64,000 nucleotides of DNA from Pseudorhodobacter aquimaris (GCF_001202025.1 NZ_LGHS01000069.1:102192-166191), one strand, 5' to 3'; numbered from the stretch's first letter, positions 52,899 through 62,508 are shown. The notes: generated by a model from the letters alone, not told the origin. Numbers and translations: made by a program.

Positions 52899-54902
52899 CT
52901 ATGACATTGTGCGGGTGATTTGCGGACGTCCCGATGCGGTGGCTGTCAGGGTGGCCTCGACGAACATGGCACGGCCTTCGACCGTGGCTTTTTGCAGGTC
53001 CTGTGTCGTGGTCAGAGTTACCTCGTGGGCACCGGCGGCGCGGGCGCGGTTTGTGGCCTCGGTGATCAGGGCATCTTGCATGGCGGCCATTGCGGCGGTC
53101 TGATTGTCAAAATACTTGGGGCCACTTGGCAGATGTGCGATGAACTGCCCCTCTCCGGCTGAGGTAACCAGCCCCGTCGTGCGCTGGCTGATCTGTCCGA
53201 CCACGGCACCGATGGCATTGGCCACGCCCGCATGTTCGGGCAGGATCATCTTTGCCCCCAGCCGTTTACCCACAGCGCCGTAGTAATAGGGCGCCGATGC
53301 GCCAAGCCCGACCACGGGCACGCCAAGCCGAGCCGAGATCTCTATCGCGCCGCGATGCTGTTCCAGCCCGGCGCGCAGCAGGCTGTGGCGGGCGAGGGCG
53401 GCAGTATCATCGCCGTCAAAGCGGGGATCCTCGGCAAAGGCGGCCTCAAGCAGGTGGGTGGCGGTTTGTGCGGTCAACTGGTCGATGATGGCTTGGGCGA
53501 CGGTTTTGGCATCGGGCGCGATCTGCATACCGTTGCCACCCCGTCGCCGCGCCAAGAGGGTCAGCGCCTTTTCTGCCGCTGTTCCGTCCCAATCGGTCAG
53601 CCCGCCCAGAACGTGGCTGGCATCAGAGGGCGTGATCCCCGACAGCATCACCAGCCCGCGTGCGACCAGCCTGTCCAGTGCGGCAACCTCCAACCGCGAG
53701 GTCAGCGCCTGACCAAGCGGTATCGGCGCGGTGACGCGGGCCAAAAGCGTGGCCTCGCGCGGGGAAAGGCCCTCTGCCTCAAACCTCGTGGGCAGGACAA
53801 AGCGCCCGTCGTATTCGCCCACAGCGGTGCCGCGCAGTGCGCGATCCAGCGCGTCATGCACCATCGCGCCATGATCCACCGCCAGCAAAGCGACGGGGAT
53901 CAAGCGCCGCGGCCCAAGGGTGAAGCCCCCTTCCAGCCCTTCGGTAATCAGATGGGCCTCACTGTCGCCGCCAAGGCCGCTGGTGCGCATGGCGACGGCC
54001 TCTACCATGGTGCGGAACCCGCCGACCCGCGCGCCAAGCGGGTCAATTTCGGGCAGGCCGTTGCGTAGCATTGCAATATCGGTGGTGGTGCCGCCAATAT
54101 CGGCGACCAAGGCATCACCGACCCCCGTCAGCCAGCGCGCGCCGACAATGGATGCCGCGGGGCCGGAGAGGATCGTCTCGATCGGCCGTTCGCGCACCAT
54201 CGCGGCCGATATCAGCGCGCCGTCGCCGCGCACGACCATCAGGGGGGCCGTGATGCCCACGCGGGCCATATGGCCCTCACAGGCGGTTATCAGCCGGTCG
54301 ATCATCCCGATCAGCCGCGCATTCAGCACCGCCGTCAACGCGCGTTTGGGTCCGTTCAGATTTGCCGACAGCTCATGTGAGCACGTGACAGGGCGGCCGG
54401 TGATCTGGCGGATCATGTCGCGGGTGGCCAGCTCATGCGCTGGGTTGCGGGTGGCGAAATGGGCGGCCACGGCATAGCCCATGACGCTATGCGTGGCCAA
54501 AGCCGTCCGAAGCGCGGGCAGGTCCAGTGGGGCGGCCTCGGCACCGGCATGTGTATGACCCCCGGCAATGCGGAGCACCGGATCCCCGCCCAAGGCCTCG
54601 GCCAGCCCGCCTCGTTCCAGATCGCCCTCGTCAAAGCCGATAAAGACCAGCGCCACACGCCCGCCTTGCCCCTCGACCAGCGCATTGGTCGCAAGCGTGG
54701 TGGACAGTGACACCATTGCCACATCAGCAGGCATAACCCCCGCATCCTGCAGAGCGGCATCAACCGCGCGACCGATGCCAAGCGAGAGGTCGTGACGGGT
54801 GGTCAGGGATTTTGCCGTGCCCAAGATGCGGTCGGTTTGGGCCTCCAGCAAAGCCGCATCCGTATAGGTCCCGCCGGTATCCACGCCCAGAAAAATCGCC
54901 AT
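52899..54902 (-). CDS. hydantoinase/oxoprolinase family protein (HyuA-like)
   Basis: A 667-residue ATP-dependent amidohydrolase subunit of the ASKHA fold. It starts FLGVDTGGTYTDAALL, the phosphate-1 motif, and has LVADIGGTTTDIAML in the middle. Relatives hydrolyse 5-oxoproline, N-methylhydantoin or carboxylate acetone, usually with a HyuB-type partner. No HyuB gene is adjacent, so it may act alone or with a distant partner. The ATG at 54902 follows GAGGAAACC. The substrate is unknown. Confidence 0.85.
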   Translation of the reverse strand: MAIFLGVDTGGTYTDAALLEAQTDRILGTAKSLTTRHDLSLGIGRAVDAALQDAGVMPADVAMVSLSTTLATNALVEGQGGRVALVFIGFDEGDLERGGLAEALGGDPVLRIAGGHTHAGAEAAPLDLPALRTALATHSVMGYAVAAHFATRNPAHELATRDMIRQITGRPVTCSHELSANLNGPKRALTAVLNARLIGMIDRLITACEGHMARVGITAPLMVVRGDGALISAAMVRERPIETILSGPAASIVGARWLTGVGDALVADIGGTTTDIAMLRNGLPEIDPLGARVGGFRTMVEAVAMRTSGLGGDSEAHLITEGLEGGFTLGPRRLIPVALLAVDHGAMVHDALDRALRGTAVGEYDGRFVLPTRFEAEGLSPREATLLARVTAPIPLGQALTSRLEVAALDRLVARGLVMLSGITPSDASHVLGGLTDWDGTAAEKALTLLARRRGGNGMQIAPDAKTVAQAIIDQLTAQTATHLLEAAFAEDPRFDGDDTAALARHSLLRAGLEQHRGAIEISARLGVPVVGLGASAPYYYGAVGKRLGAKMILPEHAGVANAIGAVVGQISQRTTGLVTSAGEGQFIAHLPSGPKYFDNQTAAMAAMQDALITEATNRARAAGAHEVTLTTTQDLQKATVEGRAMFVEATLTATASGRPQITRTMS

Positions 54903-54980
54903 TGGTTTCCTCATCCTGCCTATGCTGTCTAGGGTGGTTTGGCACGGTTTGCGCAGCTTATTGCGCCGCAAGACCGCCCG

Positions 54981-56261
54981 TCATGTCAATGTGATGCGTT
55001 TGCGACGATGCGCGGGCGGAATGTTGAGCATAGCGCGATATTTGGCAATCGTTCGCCGCGCGATGGGCGCGTTGTTTTCCGAGAGCCTGTCGGCCAAGGC
55101 CTGATCGCTGAGCGGCGCGCGTGTATCCTCTTGCTGGATCATCCGTTGCAGATGGGCGCGGACGGCACCGGCGGCCTCACCGCCCACGGCCTCGGTAAAG
55201 AGCGGCCGCAACCAGATCGTTCCGCGTGGCGTATCGACGCTGACCCCTGCGACGGCGCGGCTGACGGTGCTGATGTGCAGGCCAAGCGCCTCGGCCACGT
55301 CTTGCAGCGCCATGGGTTTCAGGGCCTCCAATCCATATGTCAAGACGGCCTCCTGACGTGTCAGCACCTCTTGCCCGATCAGCAGCAGCGTCTGGCTGCG
55401 GCTGTTGACGGCGCGCAGCAACTCGCGGGCTTTGGTCAGGGCGACAGGGTCAGAAGGGCCTCGGGTGGTGACGGTCACATCTGGCAGCGCCGCGCGGTTG
55501 ATGCTGATGCGCCAGCCGGTTCTGTCGCGGGTGACCAGCAGATCAGGTTCGCGTACAAGGGTTGACACCATGCCAAACTGCGCGCCGGGCTTGGGGTCAA
55601 ATCCGCGAATGATGCGCAGCCGTTGGGTGATCTCCTCCTGTTCCACTGCGCATATTCTTGCAAGCGCGGAAAAACGGCCCTCGGCCAACAGGTCCAGATT
55701 GTCAAAGATGCAGGCCATCACATCATCATAAACCTCCGCCTCTTTTGCTTGTAGCGTGAGGCATTCCGCCAAGGATCGCGCGAAAAGGCCCGTCGGCTCC
55801 ATCCCTTGCAAACGGTGCAGGACCTGACGTGCCTCCTCAAGGTTGCAACCGGCCTCTTGTGCCAAGGGGCCAAGCGGCCGTCCCAGCCAGCCCGAGGGCT
55901 CCAGCGCCTGCATGAAGCAAAGCCCGATTTCGCGTTCGCGAGGGGTTCGGGTGACCTGAGAGATTTGCTGGGTAACATGGGCGATCAGCCCGAGTGCTGC
56001 GGTTTGCAGCTGCGCACCCATATCGATGTCGTGAGGGGCGCCCGCGTTCTGTGCGGCAAAAGCGGCGGTCCAGCGGGGCAACCAGGGGGTTGTCTCGGGA
56101 GCAGGAGGGGTCAGGGTGATATGGGGATTGGTTTTGGCTTCTTCTTCCAGATAACGGGTCAGGCCGCTGGCATCGAGGTGTAGCACCCGGATAGAGGTGG
56201 CAAGCGGCATGTTCAATTGCAGTTTCTGGGTCAGGGAGAGGCGCTGGACCTGACGGGACAT
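54981..56261 (-). CDS. rpoN: RNA polymerase sigma-54 factor (RpoN), divergent paralogue
   Basis: A 426-residue sigma-54. Region I is recognisable but not glutamine-rich as usual (LTQKLQLNMPLATSIRVLHLDASGL). The core-binding domain, a helix-turn-helix (LQDVAEALGLHISTVSRAVAG) and the RpoN box ARRTIAKYRAMLNIP are present, so promoter recognition at -24/-12 should be kept. Rhodobacterales often carry several rpoN genes with separate regulons; this one is not next to nif or other enhancer-binding-protein genes. The ATG at 56261 follows GGAAAG. Confidence 0.92.
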   Translation of the reverse strand: MSRQVQRLSLTQKLQLNMPLATSIRVLHLDASGLTRYLEEEAKTNPHITLTPPAPETTPWLPRWTAAFAAQNAGAPHDIDMGAQLQTAALGLIAHVTQQISQVTRTPREREIGLCFMQALEPSGWLGRPLGPLAQEAGCNLEEARQVLHRLQGMEPTGLFARSLAECLTLQAKEAEVYDDVMACIFDNLDLLAEGRFSALARICAVEQEEITQRLRIIRGFDPKPGAQFGMVSTLVREPDLLVTRDRTGWRISINRAALPDVTVTTRGPSDPVALTKARELLRAVNSRSQTLLLIGQEVLTRQEAVLTYGLEALKPMALQDVAEALGLHISTVSRAVAGVSVDTPRGTIWLRPLFTEAVGGEAAGAVRAHLQRMIQQEDTRAPLSDQALADRLSENNAPIARRTIAKYRAMLNIPPAHRRKRITLT

Positions 56262-56404
56262 TGTGTGTCTTTCCAAGATGATACCGCCGCCACTTTAGGC
56301 GGGGATATGCGGTCACGCAACTGTGGCAGCAGGCCCCATCGCCTTTTGTGCGACGGGCGGCTAGTTTGCAGCACCAATGATTGAAAAGTGAAAGTTGTCC
56401 CCGG

Positions 56405-58597
56405 ATGCAAAGCCCCTTCTGGCCACAAATGCGCGATGTCTTGTTGATCGGCGGGGGCCATGCGCATGCGCTGGTGTTGCGCAAATGGGGGATGGCACCG
56501 CAAGCGGGTAGCCGCATTACGGTGATCAACCCCGGCCCTGTGGCCCCTTATACGGGTATGTTGCCGGGTCATATCGCGGGGCATTATCCGCGTGATGTGA
56601 TGATGATCGACCTGATCCGCCTTGCACGTTTTGCGGGGGCACGGGTGATCATGGGCCGTGCTGTGGGGCTTGATCGGGACGCCAAGCAGGCGGTTTTGGC
56701 AGACGGGCGGCGCTTGCGCTATGATGTGGCCTCGATTGATATCGGTATTGCCTCAACCCTGCCTGATCTGCCGGGGTTTGAGGATCACGCATTGGCGGCC
56801 AAACCCTTGGGCGGGTACGCCGAAGGGTGGGAGGCGTTTTTGGCCTGCGCCCCCGAGGCTGCGCATCTGGTTATCATCGGCGCAGGGGTTGGCGGGGCAG
56901 AGCTGGCCATGGCCTCAGCGCACCGGCTGGCCCGAACGGGCCGCAAAGCCAGTATCACCCTGTTGGAGCGTGAGGATAAAGCCCTGCCCAATGTTGGCGA
57001 GGGCGCGCGCAAGGCACTGCTTGCAGCACTTGCGCGGCATGGGGTGGTGGTCAAAACCGGGGCTACGCCTGCGGCGGTGGCGCAAGGGTCGGTGACGTTG
57101 GCGGATGGTCAGGTGTTGCCATCCGATTTCACGCTCTCGGTAGCGGGATCACAGCCGCAACCGTGGTTGGCAGATACAGGGTTGGCCTTGCACAACGGCT
57201 TCGTGACCATCAACCCCACCCTGCAATCGAGTGACCCGAGCATCTTTGCCGTCGGCGATTGCGCGCATATGGGGTATGCGCCGCGGCCCAAGGCCGGGGT
57301 TTTTGCCGTACGTCAGGCGCCGATCCTTTTCCACAACCTGCGGGCCAGCCTTTCGGGCGCGCCTTTGCGCCGTTACCGCCCGCAGCGTGATTACCTCAAG
57401 CTGATATCCATGGGCGGGCAACGGGCGGTGGCCGACAAGCTGGGTTTGCGGCTGGAGGGCGCGTGGCTGTGGCGTTGGAAGGACCGGATCGACCGCAAAT
57501 TCATGGCGAAATTTGAGGCGTATCCTGCGATGGAGCAGCCCGTTTTGCCAAAGGGCGCGGTGGAAGGGCTGGCCGAGGTGATGGGCGAGAAGCCTCTTTG
57601 CGGCGGCTGTGGTGCCAAAGTCGGGGGTGAGACCTTGCGCGGGGCGCTGACGTCGTTGCCTGCGCCGCGGCGGGCCGATGTGCTGTCCGGTCCCGGCGAT
57701 GATGCGGGGATCATATCGGTGGGCAAGGGGATGCAGGTGTTGACCACTGACCATCTGCGCGCCTTTAGCGATGATGCCGCGCTGATGGCACGGATCGCGG
57801 CCATTCATGCGCTGGGCGATATCTGGGCAATGGGGGCCACGCCGCAATCGGCCCTGTCGCAGATCACATTGCCGCGCCTCGGCCCCGCGCTTCAGGCCGA
57901 TATGCTGGCCGAGATCCTTGCCGCCTCGGCCGAGGTGTTCACGGCGGCGGGTGCCGATATTCTGGGCGGTCACAGCACCATCGGCGCCGAGTTGAGCATC
58001 GGCTTTTCCCTCACCGGGCTTGTCGGCAAGCCGATCCTGAAAACCTCGGCCCGCGCGGGGGATGCGATCATCCTCACCAAACCCATCGGTACCGGCACCA
58101 TCCTTGCCGCCGAGATGGCTGCGACCAATGCCAAGGGGATGCTCTTGGGGGAGGCTGTGGCGGGCTGCTATGCCTCGATGCAGCACCCGCTTGGCGCAGC
58201 CAGCAGACGCCTTGCCCCCCATGCCACCGCGATGACGGATGTGACCGGCTTTGGCCTTGCCGCCCATCTGCTGGAAATGCTGGAGGGGGCGGGGCTTGCG
58301 GCTGATGTGCAACTTGACCAGATCCCCTTTCTTGACGGCGCCGTAACCCTTGCAGGGCTTGGTATCGCCTCTAGCGGGGCACCGGCCAACCGCGCGGCCT
58401 GTGTCGGGCGGATCGCGGCGCCGGATGATGCGCGCACGGCCTTGCTGTTTGATCCGCAAACCGCAGGCGGGCTTTTGGCAACGGTCCCGGCCGCGCGGGC
58501 CACCGAGGTTCTGGCGGCCTTGCATGAGGCGGGCGAACCGGCGGCCCTCATCGGGCATACCGGAAACGGTCCGGTGATGTTGCGGGTTACGGGCTGA
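56405..58597 (+). CDS. selD: NADH-dehydrogenase-like/selenide, water dikinase (SelD) fusion
   Basis: A ~730-residue two-domain protein. Residues ~10-390 form a type-2 NADH dehydrogenase-like flavoprotein (VLLIGGGHAHALVLR; VIIGAGVGGAELAMA; IFAVGDCAHMGY). Residues ~395-730 are SelD, which makes selenophosphate from selenide and ATP; the catalytic cysteine region is KPLCGGCGAKVGG (Cys399/402), then PGDDAGI and MTDVTGFGLAAHLLEM. The flavin domain may reduce a selenium compound to supply selenide. The start could be the ATG at 56405 or 56429, or a TTG at 56381. MnmH at 4539 is a consumer of its product. Confidence 0.93.
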   Translation: MQSPFWPQMRDVLLIGGGHAHALVLRKWGMAPQAGSRITVINPGPVAPYTGMLPGHIAGHYPRDVMMIDLIRLARFAGARVIMGRAVGLDRDAKQAVLADGRRLRYDVASIDIGIASTLPDLPGFEDHALAAKPLGGYAEGWEAFLACAPEAAHLVIIGAGVGGAELAMASAHRLARTGRKASITLLEREDKALPNVGEGARKALLAALARHGVVVKTGATPAAVAQGSVTLADGQVLPSDFTLSVAGSQPQPWLADTGLALHNGFVTINPTLQSSDPSIFAVGDCAHMGYAPRPKAGVFAVRQAPILFHNLRASLSGAPLRRYRPQRDYLKLISMGGQRAVADKLGLRLEGAWLWRWKDRIDRKFMAKFEAYPAMEQPVLPKGAVEGLAEVMGEKPLCGGCGAKVGGETLRGALTSLPAPRRADVLSGPGDDAGIISVGKGMQVLTTDHLRAFSDDAALMARIAAIHALGDIWAMGATPQSALSQITLPRLGPALQADMLAEILAASAEVFTAAGADILGGHSTIGAELSIGFSLTGLVGKPILKTSARAGDAIILTKPIGTGTILAAEMAATNAKGMLLGEAVAGCYASMQHPLGAASRRLAPHATAMTDVTGFGLAAHLLEMLEGAGLAADVQLDQIPFLDGAVTLAGLGIASSGAPANRAACVGRIAAPDDARTALLFDPQTAGGLLATVPAARATEVLAALHEAGEPAALIGHTGNGPVMLRVTG

Positions 58598-58720
58598 TAC
58601 GCGGATTTTTGCGGCTCAAATTCCACCCATGTCGTTTTTATCCGTCAAGCGTCGGCGGATATTGCCCCTGCCCGCCACAATCGGGCATTGATAGGGAAAA
58701 CCGTACAGGGGAGCCGCTGA

Positions 58721-61219
58721 ATGAAAACGCATGTCAAAGCTTTGGTCGTCGGCGGGGGTGCCGTTGGCAATGGTATCACCTATCATCTGGCAAAGGCGGG
58801 CTGGGATGTGATGCTGGTAGAGCGGGATGAGCTGACCTCCGGTTCCACCTGGCATGCGGCGGGGTTGTTGCCCCTGTTCAACATGGGTTATGCGACGACC
58901 CATATCCATAAATATTCGGTCGATTTCTATAAGTCGCTGGAGGCAGAGACCGGCCTGAACGCAGGTTTTGCGGTTGTCGGCAATCTGCGCATGGCACAAT
59001 GTCAGGAACGGATGGACGAATATATGCTCTATTCGGCGGTGGCCGAAAGCGCGGATGTCTATCACGAGTTCCTGACGCCCGCCCAGATCAAGGAACGCTG
59101 GCCGCTGTTGCGCACCGATGACCTTCAGGGCGCGCTTTTCCATCCGCAAGACGGTTATATTAACCCCGCCGATGTGACCCAGGCGATGGCCAAGGGCGCG
59201 CGTCAGCACGGCGCCACGATCGAGCGGAAAATTCAGGTCGACGGCTATCGCTGGACCGGATCGGAATGGATCGTAAGCTGCACCCGTATGGTGGATAAGG
59301 GTGGCAATCTGATCCCTTCCGAGGAAAGTTTCGAGATCCACGCCGAGCATGTCGTCACCGCCACCGGCAACCATGCACAGCGCACGGCCAAGCTCTTGGG
59401 GATCAAGATCCCCGCGATTCCGGTCGAACATCAGTTCATCGTCACCGAGCCTGACCCGATGCTGGTGGAATACCGCAAGAACAACCCCGAACATCCCGTT
59501 TTGCGCGATGCCGATGCCAAATGGTATGTGCGCGAGGAGCGCGGCGGCTGGATCCTTGGTCCCTATGAAAAGGGCGCGCCGTCACGGTTTGAATATGGCG
59601 TCCCCGACAGTTTCCGTGCTGACCTCTTCCCTCTCGACCTCGACCGGATCGAGGTGGAGTATATGTCGATGCTCCACCGTTTGCCCAGTTCGGAAAATGT
59701 CGGCCTCAAGGATGATTTCAACGGGCCGATCTGTTACACGCCTGATGGCAACCCGCTGGTGGGTCCGGTGCCGGGCCTGCGCAATATGTGGATTGCCGAA
59801 GGGTTCAGCTTTGGCATCACGGCGGCGGGTGGGACCGGCTATTACCTTGCGCAGTTGATGACGCAAGGTGAGGCAGAGATCGACATGGCCTCGCTCGATC
59901 CGCGCCGCTATGGCGACTGGATGACCACAGAATATGCCATGCGCAAGAATGAGGAATGCTACGACCACGTCTTTATCCTCCATCATCCGGATGAGGAACG
60001 CCCCGCCTGCCGCCCGCTGCGCACGACGCCGGTTTATGACAAGCAAATCGCCCTTGGCGCACAGATGGGTCAGGTCAACGGCTGGGAACGTCCGAACTAT
60101 TACGGTCCCGTTGATGCGCCCGCGAATTTCGATCACGATTCGCGCAGTTTCCGGCGCGGGGAATGGTGGCAATACGCGCTGGCCGAGGCCGAAGCCCTGC
60201 GTGAAACTGCGGGGCTGATCGATGCATCCGCCTTTACCAAGCACAGCCTGCGGGGGGCGGGGGCGACGGCGTTTCTGGACTGGTTCACCTGTAACAAACT
60301 GCCCAATGTCGGCCGGATCAACCTGACCTATGCGCTGACGCCTACGGGCACGACGCGCACCGAATATACCATCGTGCGCCACGGCGAGAACGACTATTAC
60401 CTTGTCTCGGCGGGGGCGTGGACCGCCTATGACGCCGACTATCTGCGCAAATCGGCCGAGGATTTCATGGCAGGCGGCGGCGCGCCGGTGGAAATCCATG
60501 ATGTGACCAGCCAATGGGGTGTCTTTGCGCTGGCCGGTCCCAATGCCCGCAAGATCCTGCGCGAGGTGGTCAGGGATGCCGACCCCGACAGCGTGCTGTC
60601 GAACAAGCGTTTCCCATGGCTGACCGCCCGCAAGCTGGAGTTGGGCATGTGTCCCGTCAACGCCATCCGCGTCGCCTATACCGGAGAGCTGGGCTGGGAG
60701 CTGCATCACCCGATCGAGATGAACCGCTACCTGTGGGATCTCTTGCTGAAGGCGGGTGAGAAACACGGGATGAAGCTGGTCGGCGCGCGGGCGCAAAACT
60801 GGCTTCGGCAGGAAAAATCCTATCGCGCCTTTGGCAATGAATTGGGCCGCGACGCCACCCCGATGGAGGCGGGGTTGGACCGCTTTATCGACCTGTCCAA
60901 GGCGTTTCAGGGCAAGCAGGCGATGATCGACACCGGCATCCGTGCCAAATGTGTGACCGTGCTGATCGAAGGGCCGGTGGATGCCGACCCATGGGGCCGT
61001 GAGGCGCTGTTTTCAGATGGCAAGAAGGTGGGTCGTTTGACCTCGGGTGGGTGGTCGGTTGCCTTTGGCAAACAGATCGGCATGGGTTATGTCCCCCCCG
61101 AACTGGCCGAGGTCGGCACCAAGCTGAAGGTCAAAATGCAGTTGCAGGAATGGGACGCCGAGGTGGTCGAGGACAGCCCCTTTGATCCCAAAAACGCCCG
61201 CATCCGCGTGGACGGCTAA
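58721..61219 (+). CDS. FAD-dependent dimethylglycine/sarcosine dehydrogenase-like protein with GcvT domain
   Basis: An 832-residue demethylating dehydrogenase. The N-terminal DAO domain has VVGGGAVGNGITYHLAKAG and the flavinylation motif GSTWHAAGLL, where His45 probably binds FAD covalently. A FAO-type linker domain follows, then a GcvT folate-binding aminomethyltransferase domain from about 440 (RRGEWWQYALAEAEALRETA; ALAGPNARKIL; YTGELGWELHHP). It should remove an N-methyl group and pass it to tetrahydrofolate. Substrates in the family include dimethylglycine and sarcosine; the true one is not known. It stands alone on the plus strand. Confidence 0.9.
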   Translation: MKTHVKALVVGGGAVGNGITYHLAKAGWDVMLVERDELTSGSTWHAAGLLPLFNMGYATTHIHKYSVDFYKSLEAETGLNAGFAVVGNLRMAQCQERMDEYMLYSAVAESADVYHEFLTPAQIKERWPLLRTDDLQGALFHPQDGYINPADVTQAMAKGARQHGATIERKIQVDGYRWTGSEWIVSCTRMVDKGGNLIPSEESFEIHAEHVVTATGNHAQRTAKLLGIKIPAIPVEHQFIVTEPDPMLVEYRKNNPEHPVLRDADAKWYVREERGGWILGPYEKGAPSRFEYGVPDSFRADLFPLDLDRIEVEYMSMLHRLPSSENVGLKDDFNGPICYTPDGNPLVGPVPGLRNMWIAEGFSFGITAAGGTGYYLAQLMTQGEAEIDMASLDPRRYGDWMTTEYAMRKNEECYDHVFILHHPDEERPACRPLRTTPVYDKQIALGAQMGQVNGWERPNYYGPVDAPANFDHDSRSFRRGEWWQYALAEAEALRETAGLIDASAFTKHSLRGAGATAFLDWFTCNKLPNVGRINLTYALTPTGTTRTEYTIVRHGENDYYLVSAGAWTAYDADYLRKSAEDFMAGGGAPVEIHDVTSQWGVFALAGPNARKILREVVRDADPDSVLSNKRFPWLTARKLELGMCPVNAIRVAYTGELGWELHHPIEMNRYLWDLLLKAGEKHGMKLVGARAQNWLRQEKSYRAFGNELGRDATPMEAGLDRFIDLSKAFQGKQAMIDTGIRAKCVTVLIEGPVDADPWGREALFSDGKKVGRLTSGGWSVAFGKQIGMGYVPPELAEVGTKLKVKMQLQEWDAEVVEDSPFDPKNARIRVDG

Positions 61220-62004
61220 CGCGTGCGGCGCGCAAGCCAGCGCGCCCAGTCCGCCCGCGTTCCGGCAAAGGCGTTCAGATCGACCTTGCCGGAAATTCCG
61301 GGGACAAGGCCGGTGCCGCTGTATTGCCAAAACGTCCAGTGCTGCCCGGGATAGGTTTTGGACGGATGCCCCGCGACCGAGCGCAGCCAGAATTCGGTGC
61401 CGGACATGCGGCCCATCTGGTTGTCGGCATAGAAATCCACCGTAGTATAAAGGATCGGCCGTTGGCCGTAATGCCGCGTCAGCGCATCCATGAACAGCTT
61501 GGCCTCACGGCGCACATGGGCGGCATCCGGGCGTTTGGTGCAGGTTGGCGAATGGGCGTTCCATTCCATATCCAGCACCGGCGGCAGGGCGCCCGCGCTG
61601 CGCGGAACATGGCGGATGAACCAGCGAGCCTGTTTGATCGCGGGCCGGCAAAAGTAAAAATAGTGATAGGCTCCGCGCGGCACCCCGGCCCGCCCTGCCG
61701 CGCGCCAGTAAGCGTCAAAGGCGGGATCAACAATGTCACCGCCCTCGGTCGCTTTGAAAAAGGCAAAGGATACGCCATTTGCCTGCGCCTTGGGCCAGTC
61801 AATTGCACCCTGCCAGCGTGAAGCATCGATCCCATGCACGGCATAGGTTTCAGGCGCGCGCCCGTCCCAGTCATGCGGATCGGCATCACCAAAACGGGCG
61901 GTGTTCGCGGTAAAAACCGCCGTTGGCGCGGGCTGCCCGCCGCCGCAAGCCGCCAAGAATAACGCCAAAATGCCAAAGAGTATCCGCACGCCGCACCTGC
62001 CCAT
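61216..62004 (-). CDS. glycoside hydrolase family 25 lysozyme, lipoprotein
   Basis: A ~262-residue muramidase. A signal peptide with lipobox LAAC (RILFGILALFLAACGGG) implies a lipid-anchored protein. The GH25 domain has GIDASRWQGAIDW, FAFFKATEGGD and the acidic pair in PVLDMEWNAHSPT. The end reads WQYSGTGLVPGISGKVDLNAFAG, typical of the family. The start is uncertain: the ATG at 62004 directly follows a long hairpin, a GTG at 61989 has a better ribosome site, and an ATG at 62049 would translate through the hairpin. It converges with the GcvT-type gene by 4 bases. Confidence 0.88.
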   Translation of the reverse strand: MGRCGVRILFGILALFLAACGGGQPAPTAVFTANTARFGDADPHDWDGRAPETYAVHGIDASRWQGAIDWPKAQANGVSFAFFKATEGGDIVDPAFDAYWRAAGRAGVPRGAYHYFYFCRPAIKQARWFIRHVPRSAGALPPVLDMEWNAHSPTCTKRPDAAHVRREAKLFMDALTRHYGQRPILYTTVDFYADNQMGRMSGTEFWLRSVAGHPSKTYPGQHWTFWQYSGTGLVPGISGKVDLNAFAGTRADWARWLARRTR

Positions 62005-62005
62005 A

Positions 62006-62040
62006 AGCAAACCGGCTGCCAATCTGACAGCCGGTTTGCT
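62006..62040 (-). terminator. 13-bp inverted repeat between the AhpD-like and lysozyme genes
   Basis: AGCAAACCGGCTG (62006-62018) and CAGCCGGTTTGCT (62028-62040) are perfectly complementary. It lies just after the AhpD-like stop. No T-run follows on the minus strand, so it may be a weak terminator or a hairpin hiding the lysozyme start region. Confidence 0.6.
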
Positions 62041-62062
62041 ATTTGTCATCTGTAATCGGTGA

Positions 62063-62401
62063 TCAGCCGGCCGTCAGCTCATCCCATGCCGCCAGCGCCT
62101 TGGCTGCATACATCAATGACGGTCCACCGCCCATTTGCACCGCCATGCCCAAGACATCGCCCAATTCCTCGCGCGTGCCACCCGCCTTGGCCAGAGCTTC
62201 GACGTGGAACCCGATGCAGGCCTCGCAGCGGTCAGCAATCGCGATCCCGAGGGCGACAAATTCCAAGGTCTTTACGTCAAGAACCTGTGCCTCTTTGGCG
62301 GCTTTGGAGAGGACACCAAAGCCTTTGGTCACCTCGGGGATGGCCTTGTTCATTGTGCGCAAATGATCCCGCATTTCTGCGTTTTTCGATTTCCAATCCA
62401 T
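62063..62401 (-). CDS. carboxymuconolactone decarboxylase family protein (AhpD-like)
   Basis: A 112-residue alkylhydroperoxidase-D-fold protein. The redox motif CxxC with downstream His is intact (DRCEACIGFHVEALAKAG). Such small proteins act as disulfide reductases or peroxidase-linked enzymes. The gene has an FNR-like box 62 bases upstream, fitting oxygen or nitric-oxide control. It is separated from the lysozyme gene by a strong hairpin. Confidence 0.9.
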   Translation of the reverse strand: MDWKSKNAEMRDHLRTMNKAIPEVTKGFGVLSKAAKEAQVLDVKTLEFVALGIAIADRCEACIGFHVEALAKAGGTREELGDVLGMAVQMGGGPSLMYAAKALAAWDELTAG

Positions 62402-62462
62402 GCCTTAGGCTCCGCTCAATGTTTCATTGGGGCAGAGGTGGCATAGGGTAGGGCGCAGCGCA

Positions 62463-62476
62463 TTGACATATATCAA
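62463..62476. promoter_or_regulatory. FNR/FnrL-like box
   Basis: TTGACATATATCAA matches TTGAY-N4-RTCAA at all ten fixed positions. It lies 62 bases before the AhpD-like gene start, a distance suited to activation. Confidence 0.6.
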
Positions 62477-62508
62477 GTTTAGAATATGTTTTGGCGAAAA
62501 CGCCGCGT

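Noticed and set aside
54940..54952. TGGCACGGTTTGC as a sigma-54 promoter near the rpoN gene
   Set aside because: Spacing between the GG and GC elements is two bases too short for a -24/-12 promoter.
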